From an uncultured Porphyromonadaceae bacterium (GTDB lineage: Bacteria > Bacteroidota > Bacteroidia > Bacteroidales > Muribaculaceae), in NCBI GenBank assembly GCA_902495245.1, contig CABUWI010000019.1, positions 1 through 25,701 on the forward strand: 25,701 nucleotides of DNA, in the 5' to 3' direction. Position 1 is the first letter of the stretch. Every line of letters begins with the position of its first letter. Under the pieces are notes generated by a model. The model worked only from the letters and a program-made list of their open reading frames with translations, was not told the DNA's origin and did no database searches. Below are positions 1 to 7,820 of this stretch, piece by piece. Position numbers and translations under genes: made by a program.

Positions 1-591
1 AACGTCAACATCACCTCCCCGCTGGGCCGGTCGGGCAAGTGGTATCTCTCGTCGAACACCGGCGCCGCCTACGACAGGATTCCCGACTGGATTGCCGGCG
101 GCAACAACTCCGCCGCCGAACTGAGCCGCATCAACAACACCCGGCTGAGCGAAAGCCTGGAGATTTCATGGCGAGCGTCAGACTGCTGCGACTTCAGCCT
201 CGGAGTGGACGGCACATGGCGCAACATCAGGTCGGCCAACCGATGGTTCACCCCCATCAATGCCGCCGACATCTCGGCCAAGGTCGGCGCGCAGCTGCGC
301 CTGCCCTGGGAGCTGCAATGCAAAACCGAGTTCAACATCACCTCGCGCATCGGCTATTCCGACCCGGCGTTCAACACGACCGACTGCATCTGGAACCTCT
401 CGCTGCAGCGCGCGTTCTACCACGGCCGCATCACCGTCCGCGCCGAGGCATTCGACATTCTCGGTCAGATTTCCGACGTTGCCTATGCCGTCAACGCCTT
501 CGGACAGACCGAAACGTGGACCAACTCGCTGCGCCGCTACGCCATGCTCACCCTCAGCTACCGTTTCAGCCTAATGCCCAAAAAACCATGA
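1..591 (+). CDS. Outer-membrane beta-barrel protein, 3' end only (partial)
   Basis: The reading frame is open from the first base of the window, so the start lies outside; 196 residues are visible. The product is the C-terminal barrel part of a TonB-receptor-like outer-membrane protein. It shows alternating aromatic/polar beta-strand patterns and ends in YAMLTLSYRFSLMPKKP. The other three barrel proteins of the window end the same way (YAMLHVIYRLNLQPKKR, YALLTLTYRLDIKPQKK, YALLTLTYRFDIKPKKK). The motif AFDILGQISDVAYAVNAFGQTE also has a counterpart in all of them. The stop overlaps an ATG at 588 (ATGA) that is in frame with the next gene, which suggests co-transcription and possibly coupled translation. 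The ligand cannot be told from this fragment. The family assignment is firm; the specific function is unknown. Confidence 0.85.
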   Translation, partial: NVNITSPLGRSGKWYLSSNTGAAYDRIPDWIAGGNNSAAELSRINNTRLSESLEISWRASDCCDFSLGVDGTWRNIRSANRWFTPINAADISAKVGAQLRLPWELQCKTEFNITSRIGYSDPAFNTTDCIWNLSLQRAFYHGRITVRAEAFDILGQISDVAYAVNAFGQTETWTNSLRRYAMLTLSYRFSLMPKKP

Positions 592-602
592 ACCCCACCC
601 TC

Positions 603-700
603 TGTAGGGACGCACGGCCCGTGCGTCCGCCCGTAACAGTCAATACCACTGAACATTACGCGCCGCAAGAGAGCGGACGCACGGGCCGTGCGTCCCTACA
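603..700 (+). repeat. Dispersed palindromic repeat, copy 1
   Basis: A 98-bp unit. Each end is an odd palindrome (GGACGCACGG, one base, CCGTGCGTCC), and the whole unit is flanked by TGTAGG and CCTACA. The non-palindromic centre contains CAATACCACTGAACATTACG. It ends 7 bases before ATG 708. Confidence 0.85.
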
Positions 701-707
701 GGGAGTG

Positions 708-3455
708 ATGCGGCTGGTCTGCTGCCTGGCGTTGCTGCTGGTGGCGTCGGGGGTGCGGGCGCAGGAGTGGTTTGCAATCCGCGTCGAGGCCATCGACGAG
801 TACACGCACGGGCGCATGGAGCCGGACTCGGTGCGTGTGGACGTGATGGAGACGGACAGCACGAAGGTGCACGACGACATCACTCTGGACCGGCTGACGT
901 CGCTCGGCTTCAAGCGGCGCCCGCTGATTCTGCGGTTCCGCCGCGAGGGTTTTCTGAGTCGCTGCGTCAACGTGGCCAAGCCGGGGCCGCGGGTGGTCTA
1001 CGCCAATCTTGACCCCGTCATCATGCAGCGCGACCTGAACGCCGGCCGCCGTGAGCGCCGGCTCGACGAGGTAACGGTTACGGCATCGGTGGTGAAGATG
1101 GTCCACCGGGGCGACACCATCGTCTATAACGCCGACGCGTTTCAGCTTGCGGGCGGCTCGATGCTCGACGAGCTGGTCAGGGCGCTGCCGGGAGTGGAGC
1201 TTCGCGGCGGCGGGCGCATCTATGTCAACGGCCGCTTTGTGAGCGACCTTCTGCTGAACGGCAAGGATTTCTTTTCAGGCAACCCCACGGTGGCGCTGTC
1301 CAACCTGCCGTCATATATGGTCAACAATGTCAAGGTCTATGAGAAGGAGACGGCCATGACGCGCATGGACCCCACCGTGAAGAAGCCGCTGGTCATGGAC
1401 GTGAATCTGAAGAAGGACTACATGCAGGGGTGGATTGCCAACGCGCAGGCGGGCTACGGCACCGACAGCCGCTATGTCGGCCGTCTGTTCGGCCTGTCGT
1501 TCAGAGCACTCTCGCGGCTGGCGCTGTTCGGCAGCGCGAACAACACCAACGACGACTCCACCCCGGGCGAGGACAACGAATGGAATCCCGACGCGGGGAG
1601 CGAGGGCATCATCTCGACCCACAAGGCGGGGGTGGACTACCTGCTCACCGACAGCCGCGAGCGCTGGAAGTTCAACCCGTCGGCCACGGTTACGCGCCGT
1701 CGGCTCGACCACGAGGCCGACGCCTCGGCCACGCTGTTTCTGCCCGGGGGCGACATGAGCCGGCGGTCGGCATCGGAACTGCACACGGGAAGCTATGATT
1801 TCACGGTGAGTCCGCGGTTTGAATATAGCCACAAGCGCACCATGGTGAAACTCACGCCCGAGCTCAACTACAGCCGCTATCGCAGCAACAGCCTCGCGAC
1901 GTCGGCCATGAGCGACGCCACCGGCTCGACGCTCAACGCCGAGCGGCGCCACGCGACCGACCGCACCGACCGCTGGGACGGCCGGCTGAGGCTGGGGAGC
2001 ATGTTTAACGTGCCGTCCACCCCCGACTACATCATGATTGACGCCACGGCCGACTTCGAGAACAACCGCGGCGCGACCTCGGGAGCCTATGCGCTCGACT
2101 ATCCGCAACAGCCCCAGGACAACGAAAGGCGACAATACAGCCAATTCGACCCCGCCAACCGCCAGAGCGTGTGGGCGCGGGCAAAATATGCGGCCAACTT
2201 CACGCTTAAAGGCGGCTACCGCACCAAGCTGACGGCATGGTATGCCTACCGCTACGCCCACCGCAAGGACAACCGCCGCTATTACGACGCGCTGACCGCC
2301 GACGGCTCCGAGATGCTGCCCTCCGACGCCGCCATAGCCCCGGCGCTCGCGCTCAACACCGACAATTCCTATCGGTCAGACCTCAGCGAGAGCGGCCACG
2401 CCGTCGGGCTGGAGTACACCCAGGAGTTTCCCGGTTCGGGCAGCCTGACGCTCGCGCCGAGCGTGCGCCAGAGCCGCCGTCGGCTCGACTATGAGCGCTT
2501 CGGCCGCCCCTACCGCCTGCGGCGCAACCGCTGGCTGTTCGAGCCGCGCGCCGAGCTGGAGTTCAGCTCGATTTTCAATCTGACCTACGAGCTGAAAGTC
2601 ATCGAGCCGTCGATGATTGACCTGCTCGACATCACCGACAACACCAACCCGCTCTACATTGTCAAAGGCAACAGCGAACTGCGCCCGGCGCTCAACCACA
2701 ACGTGGAGCTGACACTGGGCATTCTCGAAGAGCTGATGCACTCGGACACGTGGGCCACCGTGCGCCTGGGCTACCGGCAGACCGACCGCGCCATTGCCCG
2801 CTCGGCCGCCTACGACGCCACCACCGGCGTTACCACCTATCGGCCCGTAAACGTCAGAGGCAACCGCAGCGCCGACGCCACCGTCAGCGCCGGCTACTAT
2901 CTCGACCGGCCGCACAACCTGATGCTAACAACCACAACCGAGGCCGAATATGTCAACTCCGTAGACATGATTGCGGCGCTGCGCAGCACCGTCCGCACCG
3001 CCACCCTGGCCGAACGGCTCAAGCTGGAGTGGAAAATCATGGACGGCCTGTCGGTCGACGCCGTGGGCAACGTCAGGTGGCGCCACTCGTCGTCGCCTCA
3101 GGCCGGATTCGCCACTCTGAACGCCCTTGACGTCGACTACGGCCTGATTCTGCGAGCCACGCGCCTGCCCTGGGACATGAGCTTCACCACCGACCTGATG
3201 ATGCACACGCGCCGCGGCTATGCCGACAGCCGACTCAACGACGACCGCCTCGTCTGGAACGCCCGCCTGGCCAAGAGCATTCTCCGAGGCAACCTCACCT
3301 TTGCCATCGACGGCTTTGACATTCTCGGCCGGCTCTCGAACGTGGTCTACGACGTCAACGCCCAGGGCCGCACCGAGACGCGCTACAACACCCTGCCGCG
3401 CTACGCCATGCTCCACGTCATCTATCGCCTCAACCTCCAACCGAAAAAACGATAA
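708..3455 (+). CDS. TonB-dependent receptor-like outer-membrane beta-barrel protein
   Basis: 915 residues. A signal peptide at about 1-18 (MRLVCCLALLLVASGVRA) is followed by an N-terminal domain to about 115. A plug-like region at about 120-215 contains EVTVTAS, GDTIVYNADAF, GSMLDELVRALPG and VNGRFVSDLLLNGKDFF. A long barrel follows and ends in YRLNLQPKKR. This is the layout of Bacteroidetes outer-membrane barrel proteins of the OMP_b-brl_3 type, which are related to TonB-dependent receptors and sit in the outer membrane. I chose ATG 708 because it opens directly into the signal peptide. The frame is open much further upstream, with an alternative ATG at 588 that overlaps the previous stop, but the stretch between is a copy of the dispersed repeat. 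There is no adjacent SusD, so this is not a classical SusC. The substrate is unknown. Confidence 0.85.
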   Translation: MRLVCCLALLLVASGVRAQEWFAIRVEAIDEYTHGRMEPDSVRVDVMETDSTKVHDDITLDRLTSLGFKRRPLILRFRREGFLSRCVNVAKPGPRVVYANLDPVIMQRDLNAGRRERRLDEVTVTASVVKMVHRGDTIVYNADAFQLAGGSMLDELVRALPGVELRGGGRIYVNGRFVSDLLLNGKDFFSGNPTVALSNLPSYMVNNVKVYEKETAMTRMDPTVKKPLVMDVNLKKDYMQGWIANAQAGYGTDSRYVGRLFGLSFRALSRLALFGSANNTNDDSTPGEDNEWNPDAGSEGIISTHKAGVDYLLTDSRERWKFNPSATVTRRRLDHEADASATLFLPGGDMSRRSASELHTGSYDFTVSPRFEYSHKRTMVKLTPELNYSRYRSNSLATSAMSDATGSTLNAERRHATDRTDRWDGRLRLGSMFNVPSTPDYIMIDATADFENNRGATSGAYALDYPQQPQDNERRQYSQFDPANRQSVWARAKYAANFTLKGGYRTKLTAWYAYRYAHRKDNRRYYDALTADGSEMLPSDAAIAPALALNTDNSYRSDLSESGHAVGLEYTQEFPGSGSLTLAPSVRQSRRRLDYERFGRPYRLRRNRWLFEPRAELEFSSIFNLTYELKVIEPSMIDLLDITDNTNPLYIVKGNSELRPALNHNVELTLGILEELMHSDTWATVRLGYRQTDRAIARSAAYDATTGVTTYRPVNVRGNRSADATVSAGYYLDRPHNLMLTTTTEAEYVNSVDMIAALRSTVRTATLAERLKLEWKIMDGLSVDAVGNVRWRHSSSPQAGFATLNALDVDYGLILRATRLPWDMSFTTDLMMHTRRGYADSRLNDDRLVWNARLAKSILRGNLTFAIDGFDILGRLSNVVYDVNAQGRTETRYNTLPRYAMLHVIYRLNLQPKKR

Positions 3456-3485
3456 AACTTGATTATGATTATGAACCCGGCCCCC

Positions 3486-3583
3486 TGTAGGGACGCACGG
3501 CCCGTGCGTCCGCCCGCAACCACCAATACCACTGCATATTACGCGCCGCGAGAGAGCGGACGCACGAGCCGTGCGTCCCTACG
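3486..3583 (+). repeat. Dispersed palindromic repeat, copy 2
   Basis: A 98-bp unit in the same orientation as copy 1 and very similar to it through the centre (CCAATACCACTGCATATTACG). It also ends 7 bases before a start codon (ATG 3591). The right arm has a G-to-A change that breaks one pair. Confidence 0.85.
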
Positions 3584-3590
3584 GGGAGTG

Positions 3591-4907
3591 ATGCGGCTGG
3601 TCTGCTGCCTGGCGTTGCTGCCGTTGGGGGCGGAGATGCGGGCGGCGGAGCCCGTCGAGAAGTATTTTGCGCGCTATCTGAGCGGCGACGAGCGGCCATA
3701 TGAGGGCCGGAGGCGGCTGCGCAGCGTCGATGAGGCGCGCGAGGCCGTATGGGAGGCATGGTGCGCAGCCAACGCCGCGGCCGACGAGGAGGCGCTGCCG
3801 CCGCTCGGGCCGCTGGCCGAGAGCGACACGGCGGTGTGGCATCTTCCCGCGGTGCTCGAGCCTGACGCGCAGATGCGCTTCCGCTGGGGCGCGAAGGGCG
3901 ACTCCGTGCCCGCCGAGGGGCTGCCGCTCTTCATTCAGCTCCACGGCTCGGGGCCGCGCGACTCGGAGTGGGCCGCCAACTTCGCGCTGGCACAGCGGTT
4001 TGACGACGCGCCGTCGGCCTATTTCGTGCCGCAGATTCCGCGCGAGGGCGAATGGTATCGGTGGTATCACCGCTCGAAGCAATGGGCATGGGAGAAGCTG
4101 CTGCGCCGCGCGCTGGCGTCGGGCGCCATCGACCCCGACCGCATCTATCTGTTCGGCATCTCGGAGGGGGCATACGGCAGCCAGCGCCTGGCGTCGTTCT
4201 ATGCCGACTATCTTGCCGGCGCGGGTCCGATGGCCGGCGGCGAGATTCTCTATGAGGCGCCGCCCGTCAACCTGCGCCACACAGCATTCTCGCTCCTGAC
4301 CGGCGCCGACGACTACATGTTCGGCCGCGACCTGCTCACGGCGCGCGCGGCCGTCGAACTCGACTCGCTGCAGGCGCTCCACCCCGGCGACTATGACCAC
4401 CGCGTGGAGCTGATTCCCGGCCGCGGCCACCACATCGACTACTCGCCCACCACCCCCTGGCTCGCCGCCCGTCGACGCGAGGCGCGGCCGCGCGACTGGA
4501 CCTGGGAAGACTTCGCCCTCGACGGGCGCCACAGGCGCGGATTCTACAACCTGCAAATTGACGAACGGCCCGACTCGACGCGGCGCACGCTCTATGACGT
4601 CAGCATCAGCGGCAACGACATTGACATCACCGTCAACTTCGTCGACTACGAGCCCGCCCTGCGCGAACCGCGCTGGAACATTCCCGTCGTCTACCGCCGC
4701 ACGCTGACGCCCGCCACCGGCGGCGCCATGACGCTCTATCTCGACGAGACGCTCGTCGACCTCAGCCACCCCGTCAGGGTCAGCGTCAACGGCCGCACGG
4801 CCTTCAGCGGCCGCCTCAAGCCCGACCTCGCCGCCCTGGTCAACTCCTGCGCCCTCTTCGGCGACCCCCGCCGCCTCTACCCCGTCGCCCTCCCGCTCCG
4901 CCCCTGA
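3591..4907 (+). CDS. Secreted alpha/beta-hydrolase (esterase-like)
   Basis: 438 residues with a signal peptide, MRLVCCLALLPLGAEMRA. The hydrolase core shows an oxyanion-type HGSG at about 118-121, the nucleophile elbow GISEG with Ser at about 191, a candidate acid in TGADDY at about 240, and a candidate catalytic His in GRGHH at about 280. The arrangement resembles PHB-depolymerase or feruloyl-esterase-like secreted hydrolases; the true substrate cannot be read from sequence. A beta-rich C-terminal part of about 110 residues follows (ISGNDIDITVNFVDYEP). The gene is 135 bp after the receptor gene on the same strand, so receptor and hydrolase may be co-expressed. Its first ten codons are identical in protein and DNA to those of the receptor at 708. 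An in-frame TTG/ATG cluster at 3459-3473 would add a repeat-encoded N-terminus, so I prefer ATG 3591. Its stop is 7 bp from the stop of the convergent gene. Confidence 0.8.
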   Translation: MRLVCCLALLPLGAEMRAAEPVEKYFARYLSGDERPYEGRRRLRSVDEAREAVWEAWCAANAAADEEALPPLGPLAESDTAVWHLPAVLEPDAQMRFRWGAKGDSVPAEGLPLFIQLHGSGPRDSEWAANFALAQRFDDAPSAYFVPQIPREGEWYRWYHRSKQWAWEKLLRRALASGAIDPDRIYLFGISEGAYGSQRLASFYADYLAGAGPMAGGEILYEAPPVNLRHTAFSLLTGADDYMFGRDLLTARAAVELDSLQALHPGDYDHRVELIPGRGHHIDYSPTTPWLAARRREARPRDWTWEDFALDGRHRRGFYNLQIDERPDSTRRTLYDVSISGNDIDITVNFVDYEPALREPRWNIPVVYRRTLTPATGGAMTLYLDETLVDLSHPVRVSVNGRTAFSGRLKPDLAALVNSCALFGDPRRLYPVALPLRP

Positions 4908-4914
4908 CCGCGGC

Positions 4915-7787
4915 TCATTTCTTTTGGGGTTTGATGTCGAGGCGGTAGGTCAGGGTCAGCAGGGCGTAGGCGGGTTGGGAGTTGTAGCGGGTTTCGGTGC
5001 GGCCCTGGGCGTTGACCACCTGTTTGACCGTGGGGAGTTGGCCGAGCAGGTCGAAGCCGACGGCCTTGACGGGGAATTGCTTGCTGCGGCCAAAAGTCTT
5101 GCTCAGCTGCAGGTTCCAGACCCAGTCGGTGGAGTTCATCGCCGGGTCTTCATAGCCACGTCGGCAGTAGGCCATGAGGTCGGTGTCGAGGTCAATGCTT
5201 CCGGGCAGCGTGTATTTTACTCCGATGCCGTAGTTGACGTCGGTGTAGCTGAACGTGCTGAACAGGTGGCTGCGACTATGCATCGACGCCCAATTCAGAT
5301 TGACTTTGGCCGAGAGCGTCAGGCCGGACATAACGTCATAGTCGGCGTTGAAGGAGTCGCTGATTGTCCAGTTGTCGACCTCGGAACGCTCGGGCAGATC
5401 GGAGTCGGACGAGAAGTCAGCGCTGCGGGCATAGCCGGGGTTAAGAGAGTTAGTGATGCTCAGCTTCTGCCCCGGGAGGAGGGCAACAGAATAGTTGAGC
5501 TCGCCGTCGACGCGCCGGTTGCCGCTGATGTTACACGGGCGCCAGGTCGTTATGCCGGTGAGGCGGTCGAACGACCGCGCGCGGGCCAGAGCATTGTCCG
5601 TCAGCGAGTATGAAACAGAGGCGTCCACAATTCCGCGCCCCTTGTCGAGTTCCTTGCGGAAAAACACCGAGGCGCCATACTGCGTCGCCTTTTTCAGGTC
5701 GGGATTACCGAGGTCGAGCACAAGGGGATTGGACGAGTCGCGCACGTCAAGCATCTGCATCATGTCGGGCAGGGTCTGCCTCAGCGTCAGCTCCACGCCG
5801 TAGCCGCTTCTTCCCCACCATTTGCTGCCCCTTCCGAGCGAAAAACGGCCGAAGAAACACCAGTCATGGCGCTTGAGGCTATAGGTCCGGAAGTTTCGGT
5901 GGTCGTTCACACGCCGCGAAACGTATTCGGCTTTGGCCGTTAATGAGACTGCATATTCGGGGTTGTCGCCCGGTCCCCATTTGTAGGAAACGTCGGGACT
6001 GAGAGCGTTGCTCCACGTGCGGCGCGATGTGCGGTAGCTGTTGGCGTAGTCAATGGCCCAGGCTTGCGCCGCCGACGGCGCCGCGGCCTCGCCGGAATCC
6101 GTGTTGAGTTCGTCGATTGTGCGCTCGCCGTGGTGAAACTTCTGAGTGTAACTGTAAGTAATGGAGAAGTCCCAGTGTCGGCTGTTTTCAAGTCTCCACG
6201 TCGGCGAGAGTTCATACTGATAATGGCGCGTCGGAAGCGCGTCGCGCCTCAGCCGGCTGATGTCAAGACGGGAATCGGCGTCATAGCGGATAAAGTCCGT
6301 GCCCTCCGACCGGTCTGAACGGCGCTCGGCCGTCGCATTGCCGCGAATCGACAGCCCGCGGTTGAGATAGGCATAAAAACGGTAGGTCTGCATGAACGAA
6401 TGCTCTTTCCGGCGCGAGATTTCCTGACGCCGATAGAGCATGTCGGCCAGAAAGTCGGCCGAACCGGGCGCCGCGAAATTGTCGGGAAGCATTGAGTTGC
6501 TTTGGGCCGAGGTCGATTCGCTCCGCATTCTGCCGTTTTCATATTTCAGTTCGGCGCTGAACCATATGCGTCTGAAAAAACGGTCGAAATTGCGCGAAGT
6601 CTCTCCATACCACACGGCCTGCCACGTGTCGCGGCGCAAGGCCGACAGCGAGCGGCTGAACGTGTTGCCGCCGGCCATGTACGCCTCGCCGAGATTGTCA
6701 ACGGTGTTGAACGTGTTTTGGCGCACGAGGTTGAGCTTGGTGTTGACGCCGGCATATTTCTGGTCGTGCCAGTCGGTGTTATATTCAATGCCGATGCGCT
6801 TGGTCGTTATCTCGCCCGAAGTAGCGCTCGGCTTGCGCCACTCTCCCTTGGAGCCGGCGCCCTCGGGGTCGTTGAGATTATTGGCCGATGAATGGATTGC
6901 CAGATAGGAATACTTGTCGTAGCTCATGGCAAACAGGCGCCCCAGCCAGCGCGACGACCACCCGCCGCGCGTGCCCGAACCATAGCCGCCCTCGGCGTTG
7001 GCAATCCAGCCGTTCATATACTCTTTTTTCAGGTTCACGTCCATCACAAGCGGGTCGGCCGAGCGGTCGCGGTTTTTGACTCCGCGCAACTCGTCGGGCT
7101 CTTTCTGATAGACCTGCACCTTTTTGACCGTATAGGCCGGCAGATTGCGCAGGGCCACCTGAGGGTCGCCCGCAAAGAACTTGCGGCCGTTGACCAGCAG
7201 CTCGGAAACGAAACGGCCATTGACCGTTATGCGGCCGTTGTTGTCAAGCGTAGCCCCGGAAGGGCGGCAATGAGGCCGTCGAGCATCGAGCCCTCCTGCA
7301 GCTGAAAAGCCGTGGCGTCATATTCGAGCGTATCGCCTTTCATCACCATCTTGATTTTAGAGGCCGTAACCGTTACCTCGCTGAGCTCGCGTCGGCGCCG
7401 GGGCGGATTCATGCTCACCGTGCCGAGATCGACCATGCGGTCTGCCGGAGTGGTGATGTCGAAATGCAGAGTTTCGTAGCCCTTGGCCGCAACGGATATT
7501 TTATAGCGGGGCCTGTACGGCACGGAGCCGTCAAACGAAATATTCTCGTAGGCATTGCGATAGCCCTCATAGGCGGTGTAGCCGATTGAGTCGCAAAGAA
7601 TCGCCCCCGTCGAGTCGGCCACGGAAATCCTGGCCGACACAACAGGATACTCCGTAACTTCGTCGACTACGCGGGCATGCACGCTGCACACGTCCGCGCT
7701 ATCGGCAGCCGGCGCCGCACTCACCGGCACGCCGGCTACAAAAACGATGATAACAAGTGCGGCGGCGCCAATGGCGAGTTTGCTCAT
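4915..7787 (-). pseudogene. TonB-dependent receptor-like outer-membrane protein, interrupted by a frameshift
   Basis: Two open frames make one gene. The 5' part (7787 to 7227) encodes a signal peptide, an N-terminal domain at about 30-130 and the beginning of the plug (SEVTVTAS, GDTLEYDATAF, GSMLDGLIAALPG), then runs out of frame to a stop. The 3' part, in another frame, continues the plug (VNGRFVSELLVNGRKFF, then ALRNLPAYTVKKVQVY) and the whole barrel to YRLDIKPQKK. The joint lies at a run of four C on + (7254-7257, four G in the mRNA). One extra G would restore a single frame of about 957 residues that matches the paralogue at 7821-10430. This may be a decayed gene, a phase-variable state or a base-calling error. 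It starts 33 bp after the paralogue's stop, so the two are probably one transcript. The barrel and its family are clear; the ligand is unknown. Confidence 0.85.
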
Positions 7788-7820
7788 AATTCTGTTTGGT
7801 TAAATGGTTAATGATTCGAT

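Noticed and set aside
603..700. The palindromic unit as a complete insertion sequence
   Set aside because: It is only about 97 bp long, has no room for a transposase, and clear target duplications are not visible. At most it is a non-autonomous element.
39..707. Reading the receptor gene as a 1138-residue protein starting at 39
   Set aside because: The first part overlaps the strongly coding barrel frame of the previous gene and has arginine/histidine-rich shadow composition. A clean signal peptide begins at 708.
3579..4769. Long minus-strand open frame opposite the hydrolase
   Set aside because: It is a shadow of the hydrolase frame with Val/Ala/Arg-rich composition and no domain. The same applies to 1311-2261 and to 22632-23510 opposite folP.
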